Assembly: GCA_021298335.1 (NCBI GenBank)
Contig: JAJTEZ010000013.1
Location: 13,634 to 55,769, forward strand
DNA: 42,136 nucleotides
Direction of reading: 5' to 3'
Origin: Saprospiraceae bacterium
GTDB lineage: Bacteria > Bacteroidota > Bacteroidia > Chitinophagales > Saprospiraceae
Shown here: positions 28,569-37,973 of the stretch, piece by piece
Numbering within the stretch: position 1 is the first letter of the stretch
How the letters are laid out: every line of letters begins with the position of its first letter
Position numbers and translations under genes: made by a program
The notes under the pieces: model-generated
The model's database searches: none
The model's input: only the letters and a program-made list of their open reading frames with translations
Told to the model about the DNA's origin: nothing

Positions 28569-29618
28569 TTATCGTTTGTTTATTGCAGGTAAAATCAGAA
28601 GTGATGCCAGTCCAAACAAGATATTGGCCAGCAGTTGAATGGAGAAGAATACAATATTTGCAAAGGAAAATCCATCAGATCCCGCGACTCCATACAAGGC
28701 CAGACCCTGCCCTACCAAATAATGGTAACTACCCATGCCACCTGGAGTCGGGATTAAAATACCCAGACTTCCGAAAACAAACACCACCAACGCCACGCCT
28801 GGTCCTAAATGTGATGTGGGTTCAAAGGAGAAGAACGCAAAATAAAACATAAAATAATAGATAATCCAGATGGCAATGGTGTAAAAAACAAACAATGAAA
28901 GGCTGGAAACACTGCCCACGCTGCGCACTCCATCTGCAAATCCCTGAATCAAACCGCTTAGTTTTCTGCCCCATCGGGATTGGCGGATTGTATTTCGTTG
29001 CCACCAGACGACAGCCGCAATCAGCGCGATGGGTAGCGCAATGCCAACAAGCCAGATGGGGTTTTCCAAAGTGTTGATTATTGATACATTATCGCCCATC
29101 TGCTGCGATATGTAGCCCATAAATTCAGACCCACCAACCAGGACGGCCAGTAGAATGAAAATTACCAGCATGATGACATCAAAAATCCTATCTGTAAAAA
29201 TCGTTCCCAGCACTTTTTCCATAGGAATGCCTTCATATTTTGTGACCAGCCCCGCACGAATTACTTCGCCTGAACGGGGAATGCCCAGATTTGTCAGGTA
29301 GTTGATCATAATAGTGCCCACCAGATTGATAAGTCGACTCTCGTATCCAATGGCCTGCAACATCATTTTCCACCGAAGGGCCCGAATGAGATTGGTCAGC
29401 ATAAACAGTGTAATGGTAAGTGCAACCCAGCCCATCTGTGCACTGCTCACATCGGTGACAATTTTGTCCAGCAGACTGCATTCTGTTGCTGGTATGCCCT
29501 TCAATGAACACTCTGCCTTATATGCTGTATTTTGTCTTTCAAAGACCAGGTACAGTATGATGAGTCCTACAGAAAAAAACAATAAAATCTGTGCGCTTTT
29601 TGCCAGATGTTTTTTCAT
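28569..29618 (-). CDS. Flippase-like membrane protein (UPF0104/LPG synthase TM-type)
   Basis: A 349-residue protein with about eight membrane spans, starting at ~8-25 (SAQILLFFSVGLIILYLVF). Family features: NLIRALRWKMML, the conserved NYLTNLGIPRSGEVIRAGLV segment after the third span, and the C-terminal PTPGGMGSYHYLVGQGL motif, typical of the lysylphosphatidylglycerol synthase transmembrane/AglD-like family. No C-terminal synthase domain is present, so lipid synthesis is unlikely; lipid or lipid-linked substrate movement is possible. It follows panD after 153 bp, an arrangement I recall from many Bacteroidota. Confidence 0.87.
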   Translation of the reverse strand: MKKHLAKSAQILLFFSVGLIILYLVFERQNTAYKAECSLKGIPATECSLLDKIVTDVSSAQMGWVALTITLFMLTNLIRALRWKMMLQAIGYESRLINLVGTIMINYLTNLGIPRSGEVIRAGLVTKYEGIPMEKVLGTIFTDRIFDVIMLVIFILLAVLVGGSEFMGYISQQMGDNVSIINTLENPIWLVGIALPIALIAAVVWWQRNTIRQSRWGRKLSGLIQGFADGVRSVGSVSSLSLFVFYTIAIWIIYYFMFYFAFFSFEPTSHLGPGVALVVFVFGSLGILIPTPGGMGSYHYLVGQGLALYGVAGSDGFSFANIVFFSIQLLANILFGLASLLILPAINKR

Positions 29619-29771
29619 ACGGTTGGATTTAGCCTGCCATATAGCAGGGGACTGGTAATCAATGCCATGAGAATTTTACGATACATATAATGACTATAAT
29701 CATTATTGAGTAAATCATACTTTTTACTCACGTTTCTTTAATCATGACTGAATAGCATTAAAAATACAAAA

Positions 29772-30122
29772 TCAGTAAACTAATCGGTTGTTTTCACCAG
29801 GAAAAACAGTCACAGCCTTATAGGAACTTGCTTCTTCCGGTGACATCAATGCGTAACTGATGATGATCACAATATCTCCTACCTGAAACTTTCTTGCCGC
29901 AGCGCCATTCAGGCAAATCATGCCCGAGCCCCGGGCACCTTTTATAACATAGGTTTCAATCCGCTCTCCATTGTTGTTGTTTACAACCTGCACTCGTTCT
30001 CCTTCCAGCAAATGAGCTGCCTCGATCAAGTCTTCATCAATCGTAATGGAACCCACATAATTCAGGTTTGCCTCCGTAACAGTGGCTCTGTGTATTTTTG
30101 ATTTGTGTATATGAAGCAGCAT
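29772..30122 (-). CDS. panD: Aspartate 1-decarboxylase
   Basis: Makes beta-alanine for pantothenate/CoA synthesis. A 116-residue proenzyme with the Gly24-Ser25 self-cleavage site (NYVGSITID), which generates the pyruvoyl group, and [11 protein letters not shown] and [20 protein letters not shown] segments as in the family. Full length. panC and panB are not in the window. A promoter-like GATATTTG lies 20 nt upstream. Confidence 0.96.
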   Translation of the reverse strand: MLLHIHKSKIHRATVTEANLNYVGSITIDEDLIEAAHLLEGERVQVVNNNNGERIETYVIKGARGSGMICLNGAAARKFQVGDIVIIISYALMSPEEASSYKAVTVFPGENNRLVY

Positions 30123-30141
30123 GTATAATCGTAATGAAATG

Positions 30142-30171
30142 CAAATATCGTATTTTCTACAGAAATCTCAA
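30142..30171 (-). promoter_or_regulatory. Possible promoter for panD
   Basis: On the minus strand TTG (30171-30169), 19 nt, then GATATTTG (30149-30142), a one-base departure from TAnnTTTG if the leading base is relaxed. Similar GATATTTGC occurs upstream of infA. Predicted leader about 13 nt. Tentative. Confidence 0.4.
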
Positions 30172-30236
30172 TTGCAACTTCAAAAAAGGAAATGGTGGAT
30201 TTGTTGAAAATTTCAGCGAATCTCTCAAGACCGGAC

Positions 30237-31472
30237 TCACTTCATCTCCTTTCCTGCAATCCATACTCTGGCAATATGGTTTTGTCCAAAAGCGTACACC
30301 ATATAGTCCAGTGAAGGAATGTCAGTGGTCAGGATCAGGTTTGCTTTTTTGCCACGTGCAATGCTTCCTGCCTGATGGTTTGCCTGCATGGCACAAGCTC
30401 CATTGATGGTGACTGCATGGAATACCTCTGCCGGAAGCAGCCTCATTTGGTGGCTTGCTATCGCCATTAGTAGCGGTATATTGCCAGAAGGACTGGTGCC
30501 AGGATTGTAATCAGATGCTATCGCAATACCCAGTCCGGCGTCAATCATTTGTCTTGCAGGGGCAAATGGGATACGCAGGAAAAATGAACAAGAAGGCAAT
30601 ACCGTGGGAATGGTCTTTGATTGGAGCAAGGCCTTGATTTCCTCCGGCCCAGTCATCTCGAGGTGGTCTACCGAGATTGCCTGATGTGCTATGCCCACCT
30701 GGACTCCACCTGAATTTGCAAGTTCATTTGCGTGGATTTTTGGGGCTAGGCCGTATCTTGCTCCGGCTTCCAGCAGTCGCTCAGTTTCCTTAACCGTAAA
30801 AAAGCCCTGATCGCAAAACACATCCATATAATCTGCCAGACCCTCATCCGCAATCCTCGGAAGCATTTCCTCCATGATCAGGCGAAGGTAGCTCTCTCGC
30901 TTTTCCCTATACTCTGCAGGAACGGCATGGGCCCCCAAAAATGTGGCCTTGATCAGGGCCGTTCCCGTTTCCTTTAACCTGCGAATCACCCGAAGCATCT
31001 TCAATTCACTTTCTACTGACAATCCGTATCCGCTCTTGATTTCAATTGCTCCTGTGCCTAGTGCCATGACATTCTCCAGCCGGGAATATGCCGATTGAAA
31101 CAATTCATCTTCTGGGGTCTCCTGCAACACCCTGGCTGAGTGAAGTATTCCCCCGCCATTTGCTGCAATCTCTTCATAACTGAGACCACGAATTCTGTCT
31201 GCATACTCCCTTTCCCGAGGAGCTGCAAAAACCAGGTGAGTATGGCTGTCGCACCAAGCCGGCAACACCAGACCATTTTGTGCATCAATGATTTTTTCAG
31301 CTCGTTCCGGCACCGTCTCCATGGGGCCGTAATCTGCGATTTCGTCGTTTCGCATCAGCAACCAGGCATGATGCATCTCTATCGTCCGAGACATCTCCCG
31401 ACCCTTTAGAAAGCCCCGGCCCTCATCGAGGCCGTAAATTGTGCGAATATTACGAAGTAGAGTTTCTGCCAT
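30237..31472 (-). CDS. hutI: Imidazolonepropionase
   Basis: Third step of histidine degradation, hydrolysing 4-imidazolone-5-propionate to formiminoglutamate. 411 residues, amidohydrolase fold. Metal ligands His77/His79 in CDSHTHLVF; further signatures are IRGLSYEEIAANGGGI, EIKSGYGL, KIHANELANSGG, VDHLEM and SDYNPGTSP. Full length. No hutH, hutU or hutG neighbours; it is instead 10 bp downstream of a thioredoxin-SPOR gene. Confidence 0.96.
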   Translation of the reverse strand: MAETLLRNIRTIYGLDEGRGFLKGREMSRTIEMHHAWLLMRNDEIADYGPMETVPERAEKIIDAQNGLVLPAWCDSHTHLVFAAPREREYADRIRGLSYEEIAANGGGILHSARVLQETPEDELFQSAYSRLENVMALGTGAIEIKSGYGLSVESELKMLRVIRRLKETGTALIKATFLGAHAVPAEYREKRESYLRLIMEEMLPRIADEGLADYMDVFCDQGFFTVKETERLLEAGARYGLAPKIHANELANSGGVQVGIAHQAISVDHLEMTGPEEIKALLQSKTIPTVLPSCSFFLRIPFAPARQMIDAGLGIAIASDYNPGTSPSGNIPLLMAIASHQMRLLPAEVFHAVTINGACAMQANHQAGSIARGKKANLILTTDIPSLDYMVYAFGQNHIARVWIAGKEMK

Positions 31473-31482
31473 GATTGTCCAT

Positions 31483-32277
31483 TCAAAGTGTGCGAATCAT
31501 GCTGGCCATCTGATAGTCTTGTCGCAGCTGATTCCGGAAGCTTTCTGCTTCTCCACGGTCCAAAAACTGCCCTATATAGACTCTGTATAGCATTTGTTCC
31601 TCTTTCAACTCACTCATCACAATAACAGGTGCATCCATTTTTAACTGTAGCTGACTCACAAATTCCGCAGCACCATCATATTGGGAAAACACTCCAACCT
31701 GGAGTCGGAACAGCGGACTTTGCTTGTCTGTAAACAGATTAGGATCAAGCTCATTTTCCATAATATTTTGAGAAGTCAATGTGGGCGGACTGGAGTTTAT
31801 GTCCTTTTGTACAGCTTGCCATTCGGCTTCCTGATCAAACGTTGACAATAAATCCAGTAATTTTCTGGGTGAGATGGTTTCTTCTACCCGTGCCAGAACT
31901 TCTCCTTCAGTGTTTAGTACAAACATCGTAGGTAAATATTTTACCGAGTACATGTCACATAATTCCTTATTACCCGGCGAATCAATATCGATCTTGACAG
32001 AAACAAACTGACTATCCAAAACCTGGAGAACTTCCTGATTCCTGAACGTTGTTTTTTCCATCCAGTTACAGGGCGCACACCAATCGGCATAGAAACTAAC
32101 AAAAACTAGTTTGTGCTCTTCTTCCGCCGCTCTCCTGGCTTCAGCAAGCTTTTCGATCCGGAAAGGCGCCCCCCACTGCGTGGCTGAGAGATTTCCTAAA
32201 TGAATGACAAAACACAGGGTGATCATAGACAGATTCATCCACTTCATTAGATACAATTTAAAGGTTCTAGTCCGCAT
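31483..32277 (-). CDS. Exported thioredoxin-fold protein fused to a SPOR domain
   Basis: A 264-residue protein: N-terminal signal peptide or anchor (starts at 32277 or 32247 are both possible; LSMITLCFVIHLGNLSA is the hydrophobic core), a thioredoxin domain with C67-A-P-C70 (FYADWCAPCNWMEKTTF) and the cis-Pro region YLPTMFVL, an Asn/Ser-rich linker at ~155-185, and a C-terminal SPOR-like domain at ~190-264 (FRLQVGVFSQYDGA; MLYRVYIGQFLDRGEAESF). SPOR domains bind denuded peptidoglycan at division sites, so this may direct a thiol-disulfide activity to the septum. Predicted periplasmic. Substrate unknown. Co-directional with hutI. Confidence 0.85.
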   Translation of the reverse strand: MRTRTFKLYLMKWMNLSMITLCFVIHLGNLSATQWGAPFRIEKLAEARRAAEEEHKLVFVSFYADWCAPCNWMEKTTFRNQEVLQVLDSQFVSVKIDIDSPGNKELCDMYSVKYLPTMFVLNTEGEVLARVEETISPRKLLDLLSTFDQEAEWQAVQKDINSSPPTLTSQNIMENELDPNLFTDKQSPLFRLQVGVFSQYDGAAEFVSQLQLKMDAPVIVMSELKEEQMLYRVYIGQFLDRGEAESFRNQLRQDYQMASMIRTL

Positions 32278-32579
32278 TCTCGTGCAGGTTGTTATATTAG
32301 ATTATGCAATTGAAAATATTCCAATAGAAGATGATTTGTATTCCTATGAAAATCATCCCGTTACAAATCGCAATTTTAATACCAAACTATGGCCACACAC
32401 ATGAGTTTCAATATATTATGATTTATTATAAACTGTATAAATTTGATATACATGATTATAAATACAATCATTGATTTATATATTTTTTTAAAAAAATTTC
32501 TCGTGAGATTAACTACCGCTAAAAATGAGAAATACACATTATCTTTGCACTTTTTTTGCAAAACCTCAAATTTCCACCC
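32278..32579. other. AT-rich divergent intergenic region
   Basis: About 300 bp between the thioredoxin-SPOR gene (-) and fabH (+). It is strongly AT-rich, with runs of A/T around 32440-32500. The only element I can support is the fabH -7 box at 32540. No small ORF, repeat or RNA gene is apparent. Confidence 0.5.
32540..32547 (+). promoter_or_regulatory. -7 promoter element for fabH
   Basis: TATCTTTG matches TAnnTTTG. The predicted transcription start is near 32554, ahead of the track's TTG start at 32556 by about 2 nt, which favours the ATG at 32580 with a ~26-nt leader. Confidence 0.68.
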
Positions 32580-33581
32580 ATGTCAAAGACATATGCCGCC
32601 ATCACCGGGGTTGCAGGATTTGTGCCGAAAGATGTACTGACCAATGCAGATCTGGAGAAAATGGTAGATACGACAGATGAATGGATTACGACCAGGACAG
32701 GCATCAAAGAGCGACGTATTTTGCGTGAGCCGGGTAAAGCAACCTCGGATATGGGAATGGAGGTACTGCAGCAGCTCCTTGAAAAGACAGGAACTAAGCC
32801 GGAAGAGGTAGAACTCCTGATTTGCGCCACTATTACTCCCGACACCACCTTTCCGGATACGGCCAATACCATACTTGACAAAGCAGGTGCAAAGAATGCC
32901 TTTGGCTTTGATATCAATGCAGCCTGTTCAGGTTTTTTGTATGCTTTGACAACAGCAGCAAAATTTGTCGAAACCGGCACTTATAGAAAGGTGGTAGTCA
33001 TTGGCACAGACAAAATGTCATCAATTGTAAATTACACAGACCGGACGACATGCATCATCTTTGGAGATGGAGCCGGAGGTGTCATGCTCGAACCTGCGCA
33101 GGATGGGACAGGCGTCATTGATTCTGTACTCAGAGCCGATGGAGCGGGACGCGAATTTTTACACAGGAAAGCCGGAGGTTCACTGAATCCGACAACGTCA
33201 GAAAATGTGGCCAACAGTGAGCATTTTGTATTTCAGGATGGCAAACCAGTGTTCAAGGCCGCGGTGACCGGAATGGTGACCACTGTCAGGCAGGTCTTGG
33301 AGCGAAACAACCTCTCTATTAATGAAATTGACTGGCTGGTACCACACCAGGCAAACATGCGTATTATATCTTCTGTGGGCGAAATGCTGGAAATTCCTGC
33401 AGAAAAAGTGATGGTTAATATTCAGAAATACGGCAATACGACTGCAGCCACCCTGCCACTTTGTTTGTGGGAATTCGAAAACAAGCTGAAAAAAGGAGAC
33501 ACAGTAGTACTCACTGCTTTCGGTGGCGGGTTTACCTGGGGAAGCACACTCATTCGGTGGAATTATTCGTCTCCGAATTAA
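32580..33581 (+). CDS. fabH: Beta-ketoacyl-ACP synthase III
   Basis: Condenses acetyl-CoA (or a branched primer) with malonyl-ACP to start fatty-acid synthesis. 333 residues from the ATG at 32580. Catalytic triad: Cys116 in NAACSGFLYAL, His in VPHQANMRI and Asn in KYGNTTAATLPL. Full length. Placed ahead of efp-accB and accC, so initiation enzymes and acetyl-CoA carboxylase parts are clustered. The separate promoter before efp-accB allows independent control. Confidence 0.96.
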   Translation: MSKTYAAITGVAGFVPKDVLTNADLEKMVDTTDEWITTRTGIKERRILREPGKATSDMGMEVLQQLLEKTGTKPEEVELLICATITPDTTFPDTANTILDKAGAKNAFGFDINAACSGFLYALTTAAKFVETGTYRKVVVIGTDKMSSIVNYTDRTTCIIFGDGAGGVMLEPAQDGTGVIDSVLRADGAGREFLHRKAGGSLNPTTSENVANSEHFVFQDGKPVFKAAVTGMVTTVRQVLERNNLSINEIDWLVPHQANMRIISSVGEMLEIPAEKVMVNIQKYGNTTAATLPLCLWEFENKLKKGDTVVLTAFGGGFTWGSTLIRWNYSSPN

Positions 33582-33633
33582 GTTGCTTGACACCTTTCAG
33601 CCTTCAGAACAATACAGATTACATTTAGTGGTG

Positions 33634-33641
33634 TATATTTG
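33634..33641 (+). promoter_or_regulatory. -7 promoter element for efp-accB-accC
   Basis: TATATTTG matches TAnnTTTG, 38 nt before the ATG at 33680; predicted leader about 32 nt. No clear -33 element. Confidence 0.6.
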
Positions 33642-33679
33642 CAAAAATTTTCAAAGTAACTCTTAATCATTCGAACTTT

Positions 33680-34726
33680 ATGGCAAGCACGTCAGATATC
33701 AGAAACGGCCTTTGCATCAATCACAATAGTGATGTGTATACCGTTGTGGAATTTCTTCACGTAAAACCCGGCAAAGGGAACGCATTTGTGCGCACTAAGC
33801 TCAAAAGTCTCACCACCGGCAAAGTGGTTGAAAATACCTTTCCGGCAGGACACAAAATTGATGATGTGCGTGTGGAGCGAAGAAAATTTCAATTTCTTTA
33901 CAAAGATGAAAACGGGTATAACTTCATGGATAATGAGACTTACGATCAGGTTTCTCTCAATGAAGCAATGCTCGACAGACCAGATCTTTTGAAGGAAGGA
34001 AGTGAAATTGAAATTCTGTTTCACGCAGAGAAAAATACGCCGCTGACGGCCGAGATGCCTCAGACTATTGTACTGGAAGTGACATATACAGAACCGGGCG
34101 TAAGGGGGGATACAGCGACAAATGTCACTAAGCCGGCAACTGTGGAAACAGGAGCGGAAATCAAGGTGCCTATTTTTATCAATCAGGGAGATAAAGAAAC
34201 CCTTAAAATTGTTCCGAATATGAATTTTAATGAGATCCAGGAGCTGATCAAGCTCATCAATAAATCAAACCTGACTGAGTTTAAGTTGAAAGACAAAGAC
34301 TTTGAAGTACTGATTCGCACGGATAAATTTCAAAAGGGAGGAGCTCCTCTCACAGTGCCAATGACAGCTCCAATGCAGGCGATGTCCGCTATGCCAGGTG
34401 CTATTCAGGCTGTGCCTCAGGCCGCGCCGGCTCCTGCAAAACCTGCAGAACCAGCAGCTACCACGACCGAAGGAGCAAAAGGAAAAAACCTCGTCGAAAT
34501 CAAATCTCCCATGGTTGGAACATTTTACCGGTCTCCGGGTCCCGACAAGCCTGTCTTCATTAAAGTCGGAGATTCAGTTAGCCAGGGCGATAAGGTTTGC
34601 ATCATTGAGGCCATGAAATTATTTAACGAAATTGAAAGCGATGTGACCGGAACTGTGGTTAAAATCATGGTGGAAGATGCCTCTCCGGTAGAATACGATC
34701 AGGTTTTGTTCCTCGTAGAATTGTAA
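33680..34726 (+). CDS. Fused elongation factor P - biotin carboxyl carrier protein
   Basis: One 348-residue frame with two normally separate proteins. Residues 1-172 are EF-P, which relieves ribosome stalling at polyproline: Lys32 in KPGKGNAF at the modification site, and domain III signatures VRGDTATNVTKPATVETG and IKVPIFINQGDK. The usual last ~15 residues of EF-P (an RVDTRTGEY-like strand) are absent. Residues 173-180 (ETLKIVPN) have no family match. From Met181 (MNFNEIQELIKL) a complete AccB follows: Pro/Ala-rich linker (~222-262) and biotinyl domain with Lys313 in EAMKLFNEI. Met181 (34220) is probably the old accB start. accC follows after 54 bp. A deletion of the efp end is the simplest origin. 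Confidence 0.92.
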   Translation: MASTSDIRNGLCINHNSDVYTVVEFLHVKPGKGNAFVRTKLKSLTTGKVVENTFPAGHKIDDVRVERRKFQFLYKDENGYNFMDNETYDQVSLNEAMLDRPDLLKEGSEIEILFHAEKNTPLTAEMPQTIVLEVTYTEPGVRGDTATNVTKPATVETGAEIKVPIFINQGDKETLKIVPNMNFNEIQELIKLINKSNLTEFKLKDKDFEVLIRTDKFQKGGAPLTVPMTAPMQAMSAMPGAIQAVPQAAPAPAKPAEPAATTTEGAKGKNLVEIKSPMVGTFYRSPGPDKPVFIKVGDSVSQGDKVCIIEAMKLFNEIESDVTGTVVKIMVEDASPVEYDQVLFLVEL

Positions 34727-34780
34727 TACCCGCCAGATTTGGCTGTATTCACGATCTTCAATCAATAAACTTAGCCAGCT

Positions 34781-36130
34781 ATGTTTCATAAAATTCTCAT
34801 TGCCAATAGAGGAGAGATTGCCCTCCGCATCATACGTACCTGTAAAGAAATGGGTATCAAAACAGTGGCAATTTACTCTAAAGCCGACGCGGAGAGCCTT
34901 CATGTCCGGTTTGCAGATGAGGCTGTATGCATCGGACCAGCAGCCTCTTCAGAATCCTACCTGAATATCCCGCGAATTATGGCGGCGGTAGAAATCACCA
35001 ACGCAGATGCCATTCACCCCGGGTACGGATTTTTGGCTGAAAATGCCAAGTTTGCAGAAATATGCCAGCAGTATGGAGTCAAGTTTATCGGACCAACGCC
35101 CGAGATGATCAATAAAATGGGGGATAAAGTCACTGCTAAGGATACCATGATCAAGGCAGGAGTACCCGTTGTACCTGGTTCAGATGGACTGTTGAAAGAT
35201 GTAAAGCAAGGTATAAAAATAGCCAACCAGATCGGCTATCCCGTCATTCTGAAGGCAACGGCCGGAGGAGGGGGAAAAGGCATGCGTATAGTACAAAAAG
35301 ATGAAGATTTCGAAGACGCCTGGGATAGTGCTCGTAAAGAAGCAAAGGCGTCGTTCGCCAATGACGGCATTTACATTGAGAAATTTGTGGAAGAACCCCG
35401 CCACATCGAGTTCCAGATAGTGGGCGATCAATACGGCAATGTCATCCATCTCTCAGAACGCGATTGTTCGATTCAGAGACGCCATCAAAAGCTTGTTGAA
35501 GAGAGCCCCTCCCCATTCATGACCCCTGAATTGCGTGAAAAAATGGGAGATGCAGCCGTGAAAGCTGGTAAATCCATCAATTATGAGGGTGTGGGAACCA
35601 TAGAATTCCTGGTTGACAAATACAGGAATTTTTATTTCATGGAAATGAATACCCGAATTCAAGTAGAACACCCGGTCACGGAAGAAGTAATCGATCACGA
35701 TCTGATCAAGGAACAAATCAAAGTGGCCGCAGGAATTCCGATTTCCGGAAAAAATTATTACCCCACTATGCACGCCATGGAGTGCCGCATCAATGCAGAG
35801 GATGTGAGGAATGGCTTCAGGCCAAGTCCCGGAAAAATATTGTCATTCCACAGCCCTAAGGGTCATGGTGTCAGAGTCGATACTCATGTGTATTCCGGTT
35901 ATTCAGTACCTCCTTATTATGATTCAATGATCGCCAAGCTCATCTGTAAGGCCCAAACCAGAGAAGAATGCATCAAGAAAATGCAGCGAGCACTCGACGA
36001 ATTTATCATTGAAGGAATCAAAACCACAGTGCCTTTTCACCAGGCATTAATGAAAAATGAAGCTTTTAGAGCCGGCGATTTCAACACCGGATTTATGAAT
36101 ACATTCAATATCGAGGATTATTCAGAATAA
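34781..36130 (+). CDS. accC: Biotin carboxylase, acetyl-CoA carboxylase subunit
   Basis: Carboxylates the biotin on AccB using ATP and bicarbonate. 449 residues, normal length. N-terminal [27 protein letters not shown]-grasp Gly-rich loop [24 protein letters not shown] and the active-site [14 protein letters not shown] are all present. It lies directly behind the EF-P-AccB fusion, so carrier and carboxylase are still co-expressed. Confidence 0.97.
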   Translation: MFHKILIANRGEIALRIIRTCKEMGIKTVAIYSKADAESLHVRFADEAVCIGPAASSESYLNIPRIMAAVEITNADAIHPGYGFLAENAKFAEICQQYGVKFIGPTPEMINKMGDKVTAKDTMIKAGVPVVPGSDGLLKDVKQGIKIANQIGYPVILKATAGGGGKGMRIVQKDEDFEDAWDSARKEAKASFANDGIYIEKFVEEPRHIEFQIVGDQYGNVIHLSERDCSIQRRHQKLVEESPSPFMTPELREKMGDAAVKAGKSINYEGVGTIEFLVDKYRNFYFMEMNTRIQVEHPVTEEVIDHDLIKEQIKVAAGIPISGKNYYPTMHAMECRINAEDVRNGFRPSPGKILSFHSPKGHGVRVDTHVYSGYSVPPYYDSMIAKLICKAQTREECIKKMQRALDEFIIEGIKTTVPFHQALMKNEAFRAGDFNTGFMNTFNIEDYSE

Positions 36131-36149
36131 TACAAATAAGCCTACCGGC

Positions 36150-37973
36150 ATGAATGGGTTCTGGCAAATGATGGCCCGAATCAGGGATTACAGAAGGGAC
36201 TTTACGCTGAGTATTTTGTCCAATATACTCTTGTCCATTTTTACCATTATCAGCATCCCACTGCTCATTCCGTTTTTTCAAATTCTATTTGACAGGGTAC
36301 AGGAATCAGGACTACCTCCCTCCACCAGCGACATTAATGCCTGGATTAAATATTACATGGCACGCATGATCTCGGACTATGGCCGGGATAACGCACTCAT
36401 GATCGTATGTTGCCTGTTGATTCTTGTGTTTTTTTTGAAAAATACGTTCAGGTATTCCGCCCTCTATTTTATGGTGCCAATCCGAAACGGTATAATCTAC
36501 GACCTGCGACAAAGGTTATTTAAAAAATATCTCGAATTGCCTCTGAGTTTCTATTCCAATGAACGAAAGGGAATTCTGCTTTCATCCATGACGCTCGATG
36601 TCCAGGAAGTTGAATGGTCTATCCTGAATGTAATCGAATCCATCTTCAAGTCCCCGATCATCATGGCAGGCAGCATTTTTTTTATGCTGTATATCAGTCC
36701 GGAATTAACGCTCTTTGTTTTTTTCCTGGTCCTTTTTGCAGGTTTTATTATTGGAAAAGTTGTCACCTCACTGCGAGATAAATCCGCAAATGTTCAGGAC
36801 CTTATTGCCAACCTGACAGCACAGGTGGAAGAAACGCTCGGTGGGCTTCGCATTATTAAGGGATTCAATGCAGAGGAGTATCAGATTAAGAAATTTTCTG
36901 ATGAAAACCATTCATTCAGAAAGGTTCTCACTCGCGTGGTCAATCGTCGCGATCTGGCTGCCCCCATGTCTGAGTTTTTGGGTGTCACAGTAGTGACCAT
37001 TCTGATGTGGTATGGTTCGCAGCTTGTGTTTGACAGCCAACTGGCGCCAGAAACATTTTTTGCTTTTGTATTTGCTTTTTATCAGGTTATAGAACCAGCA
37101 AAATCATTTTCTGCCGCTTATTTCAGTATCCAGAAAGGCATGGCTGCAGTAGACAGACTGGATCGGATTCTGGAAGCACCTACAGATATTTTTGACAGGG
37201 AAGATGCTGTTGTGAAAACAGATTTTACACATTCGGTCGACTTTGAAAACGTCACCTTTGTGTACAAAGACAACCAGCTACCGGCATTGTCCGATGTGAG
37301 TACCTCCATAAAAAAGGGCCAGATTGTCGCCCTGGTGGGTTCTTCAGGAGCTGGAAAATCGACATTTGTAGACTTGCTACCCCGGTTTTATGATGTAAGC
37401 CAGGGCCGGATATTGATCGATGGGACAGACATCCGATATATATCCTTACAATCACTTCGTTCTCTCTTTGGCATTGTCTCTCAAGACCCTATACTATTTC
37501 ACGATACAATTGCCAATAATATCAGCTTTGGTGACCCAAACATTGACATAGAGAAGATCATCAGTGCTGCAAAAATTGCCAACGCACATGATTTTATTTC
37601 CGCACTTCCAGACGGCTATCACACCAATGTGGGTGACAGAGGACTCAAATTATCCGGCGGCCAGCGACAAAGACTTACGATTGCCAGAGCGGTACTCCGT
37701 AATCCTCCCATCCTGATTCTCGATGAAGCCACATCAGCACTGGATGCCGAATCAGAGCGGCTGGTGCAGGATGCCCTCCAGCGGGTGATGGCCTCCCGTA
37801 CTTCCATTGTTGTAGCCCACCGCCTGGCAACCATTCAGGAGGCAGACCTGATCCTGGTGCTGGAGAATGGCAAAATTGTGCAGTCGGGCACGCATAGTAC
37901 ACTTATGAATGAGTCGGGGCCCTATCAAAAATTTGCCTCCATGCAATCATTTGCTGAATCAATCATCCCATGA
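36150..37973 (+). CDS. MsbA-like ABC exporter (fused membrane and ATPase domains)
   Basis: A 607-residue half-transporter. Six-span membrane domain in residues ~1-330 (SILLSIFTIISIPLLIPFFQIL; ALMIVCCLLILVFFLKN) and nucleotide-binding domain in ~345-600 with Walker A GSSGAGKST, Q-loop SQDPILF, signature LSGGQRQRL, Walker B ILILDEATSALD and the H-loop VVAHRLATI. Lipid A/lipid export as for MsbA is the likeliest role, but multidrug export is possible. 19 bp after accC; overlaps galK by 4 nt (ATGA). Confidence 0.92.
   Translation: MNGFWQMMARIRDYRRDFTLSILSNILLSIFTIISIPLLIPFFQILFDRVQESGLPPSTSDINAWIKYYMARMISDYGRDNALMIVCCLLILVFFLKNTFRYSALYFMVPIRNGIIYDLRQRLFKKYLELPLSFYSNERKGILLSSMTLDVQEVEWSILNVIESIFKSPIIMAGSIFFMLYISPELTLFVFFLVLFAGFIIGKVVTSLRDKSANVQDLIANLTAQVEETLGGLRIIKGFNAEEYQIKKFSDENHSFRKVLTRVVNRRDLAAPMSEFLGVTVVTILMWYGSQLVFDSQLAPETFFAFVFAFYQVIEPAKSFSAAYFSIQKGMAAVDRLDRILEAPTDIFDREDAVVKTDFTHSVDFENVTFVYKDNQLPALSDVSTSIKKGQIVALVGSSGAGKSTFVDLLPRFYDVSQGRILIDGTDIRYISLQSLRSLFGIVSQDPILFHDTIANNISFGDPNIDIEKIISAAKIANAHDFISALPDGYHTNVGDRGLKLSGGQRQRLTIARAVLRNPPILILDEATSALDAESERLVQDALQRVMASRTSIVVAHRLATIQEADLILVLENGKIVQSGTHSTLMNESGPYQKFASMQSFAESIIP

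Noticed and set aside
34180-34222. Translational bypass or reinitiation separating EF-P from AccB
   Set aside because: The missing EF-P C-terminal codons are not present in any frame, and no stop codon is available for reinitiation; internal initiation at 34220 remains possible but would not restore EF-P.
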